Shown here: positions 25,751 through 34,289 of the stretch, piece after piece
Layout of the letters: each line of letters begins with the position of its first letter
Numbering within the stretch: the first letter of the stretch is position 1
From: Anaerolineae bacterium
GTDB lineage: Bacteria; Chloroflexota; Anaerolineae; Aggregatilineales; Phototrophicaceae
Assembly (NCBI GenBank): GCA_019912965.1
Contig: JAIOHM010000021.1
Span: 1 to 49,902, forward strand
Direction: 5' to 3'
Length of the DNA: 49,902 nt
Notes under the pieces: model-generated
Database searches by the model: none
What the model was told of the DNA's origin: nothing
What the model saw: only the letters and a program-made list of their open reading frames with translations
Made by a program: the position numbers and the translations under genes

Positions 25751-26080
25751 CTAATCCACAATAAACAATTTCGCCCCAACCGCCGTTGACGACCGATGCG
25801 CTTCCGCTTGATCCGCAACCTGATAACTGACTCCCGGCGTCAGCGTAAAAGTACGACCATCTACCAATTCCGTATCCAACTGCCCCTCAAGGCACAGCAG
25901 AATATGCCCTTTTTCGCACCAATGGTCAGCCACATAACCCGGCGTATATTCAACCATCCGCACCCGGATGTCCCCGAAATGTTGAGTCCGCCAGAGCGCC
26001 TTGCCCGTTATGCCGCTGTGTTCCGTCTGCGGAATGCTGTTCCAATCGGTGATGCCAAATGGGATGTTGGTGATTTTCAT
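25751..26080 (-). CDS. DHCW-type cupin-fold protein
   Basis: 109 residues with a single beta-barrel cupin. The conserved segments are MKITNIPFGITDWNSIPQTE, GDIRVRMVEYTPGYVADHWCEKGHILLCLEG, and a C-terminal YQVADQAEAHRSST. Metal-binding His residues sit in DHWCEKGH and AHR. This fits the family known as DHCW-motif cupins, whose function is not established. It is transcribed away from the nuclease gene at 26252. Confidence 0.88.
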   Translation of the reverse strand: MKITNIPFGITDWNSIPQTEHSGITGKALWRTQHFGDIRVRMVEYTPGYVADHWCEKGHILLCLEGQLDTELVDGRTFTLTPGVSYQVADQAEAHRSSTAVGAKLFIVD

Positions 26081-26181
26081 AGTTCAATCCATAACCACGA
26101 TGAGGCATTAATGATACTTCACAATGCAAGTCTTCAGAAGATTCTGTCAGCCTTGTTAGGCTGTATTTATGAAAATCTGGT

Positions 26182-26187
26182 TATAAT
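26182..26187 (+). promoter_or_regulatory. Candidate -10 box for the secreted nuclease gene
   Basis: A perfect TATAAT lies 64 bp upstream of ATG 26252, in an AT-rich stretch. No good -35 box lies 16-18 bp upstream. The nearby TTGTTA at 26153 is 23 bp away, so either an activator is needed or the -10 is coincidental. Confidence 0.4.
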
Positions 26188-26251
26188 GAGCAAACCTTCG
26201 GGGGAATCTCGAAAACTGAATAACGCTAAAGCATTATTACGAGGAGATTAT

Positions 26252-29200
26252 ATGGCATTACCCGCTCGCCCACGATACACCCGCTTGGGGTTGATCGTTT
26301 TATTGGCAGGTCTGCTGCTGCTGAGTCTGAGTCAAATTCAGGCCGCCGCTTCAGACCTGTTTTTTTCCGAGTACATTGAAGGCTCATCCAACAACAAGGC
26401 GCTGGAAATTTTTAACGGCACAGGTGCGGCTGTTGACCTCTCAACAGGGGGCTACAATGTGCAGATGCACTTTAATGGCAATCCGGTCGCAACGCTGACC
26501 ATCAACCTCACAGGCACAGTTGCCGATGGCGATGTGTTCGTGCTGGCACAGGCCAGCGCCAACGCGGCCATTCTGGGGCAGGCCGACCAGACCAACGGCT
26601 CAGGCTGGTTCAACGGTGATGATGCCGTTGTCCTGCGAAAAGGCTTGTTGGTGCTGGATGTCATCGGTCAGATCGGTTTCGACCCCGGTACAGAGTGGGG
26701 CGCGGGACTGCTCTCCACCGCCGATAACACCCTGCGCCGCAAATCAGCTTTGTGCGTGGGCGATATTGACGGCTCAAATGTCTTTGATCCCTCAGTTGAG
26801 TGGGACGGATTTGCAACCGATGCGGTTGACGGCTTGGGCGCACATACGGCAAGCTGCGGCGGCCCGTCCCTCCCGACCAATCCAACGGGCATCGGCGCAG
26901 CCAATCCAGCGTCGGTGGAAACCGGACAAAATTCCCTGTTGACGGTTGCTGTCACCCCCGGCGCGAACCCCACCAGCACCGGATTAGCCGTCGAGGTTGA
27001 TCTGAGCAGCATCGGCGGCAGCGCAGCGCAGTCCTTCTTTGACAACGGCTCGAACGGTGATGTGACCGCTGGCGATAACGTATTCTCCTATCTGGCGAAT
27101 GTTCCCGTCGGCACAACTGGCGGTTCAAAAACCCTGACAGCCAGCATCAGCGACGCCGAACTGCGTACCGGTTCAGCCAACATCGGGCTGAATGTTTTGG
27201 TCGTCGTTGCTATCAACCAGATTCAGGGCAGCGCCCACCAATCGACGCTGGTGAGTCAGGTCGTCCGAACCACCGGGATCATCACCGCCAAGAAGAATAA
27301 CGGCTTCTGGATTCAAAGCGATGCTCCCGATAGTGACGATGCCACTTCGGAAGGCATTTTTATCTTCACCAGCAGCACACCGTCAGCCAGCTTGCTGGTT
27401 GGCGATAATGTGACGGTCACTGGACGAGTGACGGAATTCCGTCCCGGTGCTGCGGCGGATGTCAACCTGACGATCACCGAACTCACCAGCCCATCCACCA
27501 CCGTCAATTCCAGCGGCAACCCCTTGCCCGCCCCGATAATTCTCGGCAGCGGTGGACGTATTCCGCCCAACACCGTCATCAATAACGACGGCGCGGGCAA
27601 TGTGGAAAATCAGCCGCCCGCCACCTTTGACGCCTCCACCGACGGCATCGACTTCTACGAAAGTCTGGAAGGGATGCGCGTTCAGGTCAATAACGCGGTG
27701 GTTGTTGGTTCAACCAACAATTTTGGTGAAATCTGGGTGCTGGGTGATAACGGCGCTGGCGGAAGCCCACGCACCGCGCGCGGCGGCATCCTCATCAATG
27801 CGAGCGACTTCAATCCCGAACGTATCCAACTGGATGATACCGTTTACCCCGGTGGCGCAGCCGCATGGCCGCAAATCAACATCGGCGCAAAGCTGACCAG
27901 CCCGGCAGTCGGCGTGTTGGATTACAGTTTCGGCAACTTTGAAGTGCTGGTCACCGATACTTTCACCGTCGATACTTCGACACAGGTGACGCGCGAAGTC
28001 ACGGCACTAGCTGCGTCTGCCAGCCGCGTGACGATTGCCACTTTTAACGTGGAAAATCTCGGCGGGAACGCGGACGCGACCGACCGCGCCGACCAGATCG
28101 TCAATAATCTCGGTTCGCCCGATATTGTGGTGCTGGAAGAAATTCAGGACAACAACGGCTCAACCAACGACGGCACGGTTGATGCCACCACCACCTTCAA
28201 TAACCTGATTAGCAGCATTCAAGCGGCGGGCGGCCCGGCGTATGCCTTCGCCCAGATCAATCCGACCAATGGAGAAGATGGTGGTCAACCCGGCGGCAAT
28301 ATCCGCGTCGGCTTCCTCTACAATCCCGCGCGTGTAACCTTTAACCCCATCCCCGGCGGCGATGCGACCACGCCCAACAGCGTGATCTGCACCGATGGCG
28401 TACCGTCATTGGCGCTCAACCCCGGACGCATTGACCCCAACAACACCGCTTGGGATGCCAGCCGCAAACCACTAATTGGACAGTTCGAATTCAACGGCGA
28501 ATCCATCTTTGTCGTCGGTGTCCACTTCAATTCCAAAGGCGGCGATAATCCGCTGATGGGTGCTGCACAACCGCCCGTGTTCAGTTCAGAAACCCAGCGC
28601 CTTTTACAAGCGCAGGCGGTCAATACGTTTGCGACCGACATTCTGAACTGTGCTTCGGATGCCAGCGTGATCGTGCTGGGCGATGTGAACGACTTCCAGT
28701 TCTCCGCCCCGGTGGCGGCGCTCAAAGGCTCGATTTTGCACAACCTGTTCGACCTGCTGCCTTCCAACGAGCAGTACAGCTATGTATTCGAGGGCAATTC
28801 GCAGGTGCTTGACCAGATGGTCGTCAGCACCTATCTGCGGAACAGCGCCACCCCGGTTTACGATGTGGTTCACGTCAACGCCGAATTCACCGATCAGGTC
28901 AGCGACCATGACCCCAGCATAGCGCAGTTTGTTCCCGTGCTGCCCGTGCGTTTGGACATCCGTCCGCTGCTGCGCCCGAACCTCATCAACCTGCAATCGC
29001 ATGGCGTGCTGTTGGCGGCGGTTCTCGGCAAGTCAGATTTCAACGTCACGTTGATAAATCCCAACACCGTCACGCTGGCCGGTGCGCCCATCGCCCGCTT
29101 GCCACGAGGCAGACTGCTCTACAGCTTCCTCGACATCAACTTTGATCGGCGGCTGGATTTGGTCATGACCTTCAACATCGACGAACTCGAATTGGTGGAA

Positions 29201-29575
29201 ACCGATACCGAAGCCGTCCTGTTGGGCAAGACGCTCTCCGGCACGAAGATCAGAGGCGTGGACTCGGTGGATATTATCGTCAACGGCGCGCCAATCCTGC
29301 GCTCGCCTGCCGATGGTTCAACCGTCACCACCAGCACCCCCACCCTCAAGTGGAGCAACGCGCTCGGTGGGCTGTGTTATCTCGTCCAGGTTGATGACGA
29401 ATCCAGCTTCACTTCGCCGCTGGTACAGTCGGCCACCGTCGTCATCTCCAACCAGTATCAGGCGTTCACGATGACCGAAGGCACATACTTCTGGCGCGTT
29501 CAGGTCGGTGGTACATGTAACATCACCCCCAGCGCATGGAGCGAAGTCTGGAGCTTCACCGTCGATCTGCCATAA
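26252..29575 (+). CDS. Secreted ExeM/NucH-type nuclease with lamin-tail domain
   Basis: 1107 residues from ATG 26252, supported by GAGGAGA 5 bases upstream and an immediate signal peptide (LGLIVLLAGLLLLSLSQIQA, cleavage about 32). The order is: lamin-tail domain (about 34-150), Ig-like region, OB-like NucH segment (near 320-430), and an endonuclease/exonuclease/phosphatase domain (about 590-890). That domain has VTIATFNVEN, VVLEEIQDN, VGVHFNSKGG, LGDVNDF and SDHDPS as metal and catalytic motifs. A repeat-free linker and a C-terminal fibronectin-like domain follow. It is expected to degrade extracellular DNA. No wall-anchor motif is seen. Confidence 0.92.
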   Translation: MALPARPRYTRLGLIVLLAGLLLLSLSQIQAAASDLFFSEYIEGSSNNKALEIFNGTGAAVDLSTGGYNVQMHFNGNPVATLTINLTGTVADGDVFVLAQASANAAILGQADQTNGSGWFNGDDAVVLRKGLLVLDVIGQIGFDPGTEWGAGLLSTADNTLRRKSALCVGDIDGSNVFDPSVEWDGFATDAVDGLGAHTASCGGPSLPTNPTGIGAANPASVETGQNSLLTVAVTPGANPTSTGLAVEVDLSSIGGSAAQSFFDNGSNGDVTAGDNVFSYLANVPVGTTGGSKTLTASISDAELRTGSANIGLNVLVVVAINQIQGSAHQSTLVSQVVRTTGIITAKKNNGFWIQSDAPDSDDATSEGIFIFTSSTPSASLLVGDNVTVTGRVTEFRPGAAADVNLTITELTSPSTTVNSSGNPLPAPIILGSGGRIPPNTVINNDGAGNVENQPPATFDASTDGIDFYESLEGMRVQVNNAVVVGSTNNFGEIWVLGDNGAGGSPRTARGGILINASDFNPERIQLDDTVYPGGAAAWPQINIGAKLTSPAVGVLDYSFGNFEVLVTDTFTVDTSTQVTREVTALAASASRVTIATFNVENLGGNADATDRADQIVNNLGSPDIVVLEEIQDNNGSTNDGTVDATTTFNNLISSIQAAGGPAYAFAQINPTNGEDGGQPGGNIRVGFLYNPARVTFNPIPGGDATTPNSVICTDGVPSLALNPGRIDPNNTAWDASRKPLIGQFEFNGESIFVVGVHFNSKGGDNPLMGAAQPPVFSSETQRLLQAQAVNTFATDILNCASDASVIVLGDVNDFQFSAPVAALKGSILHNLFDLLPSNEQYSYVFEGNSQVLDQMVVSTYLRNSATPVYDVVHVNAEFTDQVSDHDPSIAQFVPVLPVRLDIRPLLRPNLINLQSHGVLLAAVLGKSDFNVTLINPNTVTLAGAPIARLPRGRLLYSFLDINFDRRLDLVMTFNIDELELVETDTEAVLLGKTLSGTKIRGVDSVDIIVNGAPILRSPADGSTVTTSTPTLKWSNALGGLCYLVQVDDESSFTSPLVQSATVVISNQYQAFTMTEGTYFWRVQVGGTCNITPSAWSEVWSFTVDLP

Positions 29576-29589
29576 CCGCACTTTAGATT

Positions 29590-29619
29590 GTAGGGACGGG
29601 ATACCCATCTCGTCCCTAC
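29590..29619. repeat. GTAGGGACG palindrome after the nuclease gene
   Basis: Arms GTAGGGACG/CGTCCCTAC around a 12-base centre, 15 bp past the nuclease stop. It is a diverged member of the GTAGGGGCG family and may act as a terminator hairpin. Confidence 0.7.
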
Positions 29620-29744
29620 CTTACAAAACCCCCATTTTTGTGACCTGATAAACAGACGGTATCAGGTGATTCTTACGCGGATTACGAACCCTCCCTGAAC
29701 GCCTTCCCAACCCCAAATCAACCTCTCACTATTCGACGTATCCT

Positions 29745-29843
29745 GTAGGGGCGACCGGGCCGGTCGCCCCTACCGCAAATCCCACAACACCCCACCGCAA
29801 TATGCGACACGTCCCGTAGGGGCGCAACATGTTGCGCCCGTAC
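29745..29843. repeat. Composite palindrome pair, left of the RM gene
   Basis: Palindrome with ACCGG interior (29745-29773), spacer ACCGCAAATC...ACCGCAATAT, then palindrome with CAACATGTTG interior (29816-29843). The same order and spacer text recur at 33224-33321, so the two composites bracket the restriction-modification gene as direct repeats. The gap 29576-29947 otherwise holds no gene. Confidence 0.8.
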
Positions 29844-29947
29844 CACCATCGCCCTTACCCCCCAAATCACCCCATCTTACCATCTGCCCAACAATCGAAT
29901 TTTCGCTATACTATGCGTATCAACAACACAACCGGAGTCCGCTGCCC

Positions 29948-32900
29948 ATGACTGCCGCCCAGATCACCCCCAAACATCCCGCCATCCGTGCTTATTACGA
30001 CAAGCGCCAGCAGTTGAGCGCCCAGAATGTCTCCCACGAACTGGCGGTGCGCGAAGCCTTCAAAGGGCTGCTGGAACAGATGGCGACCAGCAATAAATGG
30101 ACGCTGGTGATCGAGCAGAAAGTGGAAGGCATTGCGCGGGTCATCCGTCCCGATGGCACACTGCGCGATTCCAACACCCTCCCGCGCGGCTATTGGGAAG
30201 CCAAAGACACCCGCGACGATCTGGACGCCGAAATTGAAAAGAAGTTCACCCGCGGCTACCCCAAAAGCAACATCATTTTTGAGGACACCCGGCGCGCCGT
30301 CCTGTACCAATCCGGGCAGCGGGCGGGCGATTATGACCTGATGCAGCCGGAGCAGGTCGCCGCCCTCATCAGCCGTTTTCTGAGCTACACCGAACCCAAT
30401 ATTGCCGCCTTCGATCAAGCCGTTGAACGCTTCAAAGGCGATACCGCCCCTTTAGCCGAAGGGCTGAAAACGCTGATTGCCGACGCCCACCAGACCAACA
30501 AAGCCTTTCAGACCGCTTTCGCCGCCTTTTTTGAATTGTGCAAAACCGCCCTCAATCCCAATATCAGCCGCGATGCCGTCAACGAAATGTTGATTCAACA
30601 CCTGCTCACCGAACGCCTGATGCGGACGGTATTCGATAACCCGGATTTCGTCCGCCGCAACGCCATTGCAGCCGAAGTCGAGAAGGTGATTGACGCCCTC
30701 ACCAGCCGCAGCTTCAGCCGCAAGGACTTCCTCGGCCAGTTGGATTATTTCTATCAGGCCATCGAAAATGCCGCCCAAACCCTGACCGATTTTGCCTCGC
30801 GCCAAACCTTCATCAATGCCGTTTACGAACGCTTTTTTCAGGGTTACGCCGTCAAGGTGGCGGATACACACGGCATCGTCTACACCCCGCAGCCGATAGT
30901 CGATTTTATGTGCGCCAGCGTCGAACAAGTCCTGCGCGACCAATTCGGTTACGGCCTCGACCATCCCGAAGTCTGCATCATCGACCCCTGCACCGGGACG
31001 GGCAATTTCATCATCAACCTGTTACACCGCATCAAGGCGCATAATCCCGCCGCGCTGCCGGATGTGTATGCCAACCGTCTGTTCGCCAATGAGGTCATGC
31101 TGCTGCCCTATTACATCGCCAGCCTGAACATCGAACACACCTATTACGACCTCGCCAAACGCTATGACCCGTTCGAGGGTTTGTGTTTTGTCGATACGCT
31201 TGATCTGGCACAAAGCGCACAGCTCTCTTTTTTGACCGAGAAAAACAGCCAGCGCGTCGAACGTCAGAAGCAGGCCAAAATCACGGTCATCATCGGCAAC
31301 CCGCCCTATAACGTTGGTCAGTTAAACGAGAACGACAACAACAAAAACCGGAAGTACAAAAATGTTGATGATCGCGTCCGCGAAACCTATGCTTTCGACT
31401 CCGCCGCCACCAACAAAAACGCCCTTTCAGACCCTTATGTGAAGTTCTTCCGTTGGGCATCCGACCGTCTACAAGGACGGGATGGCGTTGTCTGCTACGT
31501 CAGCAATAACAGTTTTGTCGATCAAATCGCCTTTGACGGAATGCGAAAGCACCTGCTTAAAGATTTTACCCATGTCTATCATCTGGATTTACACGGCAAC
31601 GTCCGCCAGAACCCCAAACTCAGCGGCACAACCCATAATGTCTTTGGCATTCAGGTGGGCGTCGGCATCACCATCGCCGTGCGGTCATCCCGTGTAGGGG
31701 CGTCCGGCCCGGACGCCCCTACCCAAACACTGGATACACCCATAAAACCCCCCGCCCGCCTTCTCTACCACCGCGTCCCTGATGACTGGCGTGCTGACCA
31801 AAAACTCGCCTTTCTGACCGAAAAAAGCGCCGACCCACTTCAAACCGTCGCGTGGGGCGAACTCATCCCCGATGCCCGTAACACATGGCTCGTCCCCGAA
31901 AACGCCGACGAATTTGCAGCCTTCATCCCCATCGGCAGCAAAGCCACCAAAGCCGCCAAAGGGCAGGATGCCGAAGCCATTTTCAAAACCTATGGGCGCG
32001 GCGTGGCAACTTCGCGTGATGAAGTCGCCTATGACTTTTCCCGCGACCAACTCATCCGCGAGATTCAGGCGCAGATTGAAGATTACAACGCCGAAGTTGA
32101 CCGCTATAAACGGGCAGGGAAGCCGAAGGATGTGGATAACTTCGTCAAATATGACCGCGTGAAGTGGAGCGAAGGGCTAAAAGCCAATTTAACGCGCGGC
32201 AATTATGCTGAATATAATGAGCGCAAAGTGCGCCTGAGTTTATACCGCCCCTTCACCAAACAGCATCTGTTTTTCGATACCCTATTCAATGAACGCCGCT
32301 ATCAATTTCCGCACATTTTCCCCACCGCCGAAACTGAACAGGAAAACCTGATAATTTGTTTGAGTGGTTTGGGGCATACTGTATTCTCCTGCCTGATGTC
32401 TATGCACATTGTTGAACTGAAGTATGCCAATCAAGGCGATGGTGGTACACAATGTTTCCCCTTCTACACCTACGACGAAGACGGCACGAACCGCCGCGAA
32501 AACATCACCGATTGGGCGCTCAAACAGTTTCAGCAACGCTATCCTGTAGGGGCGCAACATGTTGCGCCCTTACCACCATCATCCCAACAATCGCCTGCGC
32601 CCGTGCCACCATCGCCCTTACCAGACACACCGCGCGAAATCACCAAATGGGACATCTTCTATTACGTCTACGCCCTCTTGCACCATCCCGCCTACCGCGC
32701 CAAATTCGCGGATAACCTCAAACGCGAACTGCCCCGCATCCCCTTCGCCCCGGATTTCTGGTCATTTGCCGAGGCGGGTAAAAAGCTGGCTGAACTCCAT
32801 CTGAACTATGAAACCCTCGAACCCTATCCGCTGGAATACCACTGGATTCCCGGCAAACCCGTCAGCTATCGCGTCGAAAAAATGCGTCCGCTAAATATAC

Positions 32901-33217
32901 AAGCTGCCCCATCTTCTTCCTCCCCTCGCCCTGAGGGAGAGGGGTCGGGGGTGAGGGTTTCTTACAAAACCTTCGCCGCCCTTCAGTTCAACGATGCCCT
33001 AACGCTCGAAGGCATCCCGGCGGCGGCCTTTGACTATCGGCTCGGCAACCGTTCCGCGCTGGATTGGGTCATCGACCAGTATCAGGCCAAAGACAATTCC
33101 GACCCCAATCTTTACAACGACGATGAACACTACATCGTCAAACTGGTCGGGCGCGTCGTCCGCGTCAGCGTCGAAACCGCCCACATCGTCGCCAACCTGC
33201 CCCCCTTCACCGCGTAA
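29948..33217 (+). CDS. Type ISP/IIG-like restriction-modification enzyme
   Basis: 1089 residues in one chain. N-terminal region with a possible nuclease site (YWEAKD near 82-87), then an N6-adenine methyltransferase core with motif I DPCTGTGNF (about 346) and motif IV NPPYN (about 451). The C-terminal part (DIFYYVYALLHHPAYRAKFADN, ELHLNYETLEPYPLEYHW) matches the type ISP specificity domain. No helicase domain is visible, and true type ISP enzymes are about 1,570 residues long, so this is a shorter methylase-plus-cleavage form. Dispersed repeats lie inside the reading frame at residues about 583, 867 and 992. Confidence 0.85.
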   Translation: MTAAQITPKHPAIRAYYDKRQQLSAQNVSHELAVREAFKGLLEQMATSNKWTLVIEQKVEGIARVIRPDGTLRDSNTLPRGYWEAKDTRDDLDAEIEKKFTRGYPKSNIIFEDTRRAVLYQSGQRAGDYDLMQPEQVAALISRFLSYTEPNIAAFDQAVERFKGDTAPLAEGLKTLIADAHQTNKAFQTAFAAFFELCKTALNPNISRDAVNEMLIQHLLTERLMRTVFDNPDFVRRNAIAAEVEKVIDALTSRSFSRKDFLGQLDYFYQAIENAAQTLTDFASRQTFINAVYERFFQGYAVKVADTHGIVYTPQPIVDFMCASVEQVLRDQFGYGLDHPEVCIIDPCTGTGNFIINLLHRIKAHNPAALPDVYANRLFANEVMLLPYYIASLNIEHTYYDLAKRYDPFEGLCFVDTLDLAQSAQLSFLTEKNSQRVERQKQAKITVIIGNPPYNVGQLNENDNNKNRKYKNVDDRVRETYAFDSAATNKNALSDPYVKFFRWASDRLQGRDGVVCYVSNNSFVDQIAFDGMRKHLLKDFTHVYHLDLHGNVRQNPKLSGTTHNVFGIQVGVGITIAVRSSRVGASGPDAPTQTLDTPIKPPARLLYHRVPDDWRADQKLAFLTEKSADPLQTVAWGELIPDARNTWLVPENADEFAAFIPIGSKATKAAKGQDAEAIFKTYGRGVATSRDEVAYDFSRDQLIREIQAQIEDYNAEVDRYKRAGKPKDVDNFVKYDRVKWSEGLKANLTRGNYAEYNERKVRLSLYRPFTKQHLFFDTLFNERRYQFPHIFPTAETEQENLIICLSGLGHTVFSCLMSMHIVELKYANQGDGGTQCFPFYTYDEDGTNRRENITDWALKQFQQRYPVGAQHVAPLPPSSQQSPAPVPPSPLPDTPREITKWDIFYYVYALLHHPAYRAKFADNLKRELPRIPFAPDFWSFAEAGKKLAELHLNYETLEPYPLEYHWIPGKPVSYRVEKMRPLNIQAAPSSSSPRPEGEGSGVRVSYKTFAALQFNDALTLEGIPAAAFDYRLGNRSALDWVIDQYQAKDNSDPNLYNDDEHYIVKLVGRVVRVSVETAHIVANLPPFTA
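31694..31722. repeat. GTAGGGGCG palindrome inside the RM gene
   Basis: 29-bp near-perfect palindrome, TCCGG interior, same sequence class as 21988. It is translated as RVGASGPDAPT between conserved segments of the restriction-modification enzyme without breaking the frame. Confidence 0.85.
32546..32573. repeat. CAACATGTTG palindrome inside the RM gene
   Basis: Arms GTAGGGGCGCAACA/TGTTGCGCCCTTAC, one base different from the perfect form. Read in frame as VGAQHVAPL at the start of a Pro/Ser-rich linker. Confidence 0.85.
32921..32958. repeat. Family 2 repeat inside the RM gene
   Basis: TCCCCTCGCCCTGAGGGAGA then GGGGTCGGGGGTGAGGGT. Read in frame as SPRPEGEGSGVRVS near the C-terminus of the enzyme. 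Confidence 0.8.
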
Positions 33218-33223
33218 TCCGTT

Positions 33224-33321
33224 GTAGGGGCGTCCGGGCCGGACGCCCCTACCGCAAATCGCACATGCCCTACCGCAATATTCAACATGTCCTGTAGGGG
33301 CGCAACATGTTGCGCCCGTAC
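33224..33321. repeat. Composite palindrome pair, right of the RM gene
   Basis: TCCGG-interior palindrome (33224-33252), spacer ACCGCAAATCG...TACCGCAATATT, then CAACATGTTG-interior palindrome (33294-33321). It begins 7 bp past the stop and is a direct copy of 29745-29843. The remainder of the gap 33218-33606 holds only the direct repeat at 33492. Confidence 0.8.
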
Positions 33322-33491
33322 TTGTTGCGCCCTACCATCCGCCCGCAACTTTTCTAACCATACCCGAACTTGACTTATCTAGCCCTTTTGTTCTATGATG
33401 ATCTGGGTAGGGGTTGCAATGTAGCATCACCCTAAACGGTGGAGATCAGATTCTTGCCCACAAAAGGTTGTCGGTTCCCTCAACACGGGGA

Positions 33492-33570
33492 TTGCTCCCC
33501 TTCGCCCTGAGGGAGAAGGGGCTGGGGGATGAGGGTGAAATTCGCCCTCCACCACTGAATGCAGCCCTAC
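33492..33570. repeat. Direct repeat, left of the DUF1801 gene
   Basis: A family 2 element (TTGCTCCCCTTCGCCCTGAG..., GGGGCTGGGGGATGAGGGT) with the downstream tail CCACTGAATGCAGCCCTAC. The same 80-odd bp occur in the same orientation at 34205-34289. Confidence 0.8.
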
Positions 33571-33606
33571 TCTCGTAAAACCTGAAGCCGTAAATAGAAC
33601 GGATCG

Positions 33607-34029
33607 TTATTCCGGCTTCGCGTTCTGCCCGCCCTGCTTGACCACTTCCTCGATCAGCTGCTTCAGCGTGGGCAAATCCACATCGGACAGGCGCTTGATG
33701 TAAAGGCAGCCCTTCCCAGTCGTGTGTTTGCCCAGCTTCTGGAGCAGGTCGTCCCGCTCTTCCAGACCGGCTATCCCGTAAATGGTCAGATTCGCCTTGC
33801 GCGGCGAGAACCCGGTGACCATCCAGTCGCCCTCGCGCCCGCTCTTGCCCTTGTAACGGTAACTCCCGAACCCGACGATGCTGCTGCCCCACATCTTCGG
33901 TTCGTTTCCCGACACTTGTTTCATTAACGCCAGTATCGTAAAGCTGTCTTTGCGCTTCTGCTCATCTTCAACCGCGTTCAAAAACAGTTCAACATCCTGA
34001 TCGTTGGCGGTGGTTTTATTCTCTGACAT
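33607..34029 (-). CDS. DUF1801-family protein
   Basis: 140 residues from ATG 34029, chosen because GGAGG lies 5 bases upstream; ATG 34032 is too close to it. Family features are the DVELFLNAVEDEQKRKDSF start, SGNEPKMWGSSIVGFGSYRYK, and a C-terminal GKGCLYIKRLSDVDLPTLKQLI. The fold is YdhG-like with unknown biochemical role. It stands alone between two direct repeats of about 80 bp. Confidence 0.9.
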   Translation of the reverse strand: MSENKTTANDQDVELFLNAVEDEQKRKDSFTILALMKQVSGNEPKMWGSSIVGFGSYRYKGKSGREGDWMVTGFSPRKANLTIYGIAGLEERDDLLQKLGKHTTGKGCLYIKRLSDVDLPTLKQLIEEVVKQGGQNAKPE

Positions 34030-34095
34030 CATGACCTCCACTTGAGCGCGGTTGTGTGCATGTGCAGGACGCCCACTAACACACCTGATTTGAGT

Positions 34096-34120
34096 TTAGA
34101 ATACCACAAATTTGTTCTAA
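34096..34120. promoter_or_regulatory. Inverted repeat upstream of the DUF1801 gene
   Basis: TTAGAA and TTCTAA arms are 13 bp apart and surround most of a perfect ACAAATTTGT palindrome (34106-34115). It lies 67 bp upstream of the start in an AT-rich patch, so an operator is possible. Confidence 0.35.
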
Positions 34121-34171
34121 TGCGCGCCCTGTTGTCCTGCACCGGTAGCCCCCCACGAAACGGTGGTTGGT

Positions 34172-34201
34172 CAATTTTGGGTGAAGAGTGCGCCAAAATT
34201 G
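34172..34201. repeat. Perfect 9-bp inverted repeat
   Basis: CAATTTTGG and CCAAAATTG with a 12-base loop, just before the direct repeat at 34205. Hairpin of unknown role. Confidence 0.6.
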
Positions 34202-34204
34202 TGT

Positions 34205-34289
34205 TTGCTCCCCTTCGCCCTGACGCGAATGCGGAAGGGGCTGGGGGATGAGGGTAAAAATCCTCGCCCACCACTGAATGCAGCCCTAC
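34205..34289. repeat. Direct repeat, right of the DUF1801 gene
   Basis: Same element as 33492-33570, with a different hairpin tip (ACGCGAATGCG instead of AGGGAG), the same GGGGCTGGGGGATGAGGGT and the same CCACTGAATGCAGCCCTAC tail. Confidence 0.8.

Noticed and set aside
25796..26251. N-terminal extension of the secreted nuclease to 25796
   Set aside because: It overlaps the minus-strand cupin gene and lacks a signal peptide; ATG 26252 has a strong ribosome binding site followed by one.
30452..30964. 170-codon minus-strand frame inside the RM gene
   Set aside because: A shadow of the plus-strand reading frame, with no family signature.
29948..33217. Assignment as a complete type ISP or BREX enzyme
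   Set aside because: No helicase domain is seen and there are no BREX partner genes; the size and C-terminal domain fit a shorter ISP/IIG-like form only.
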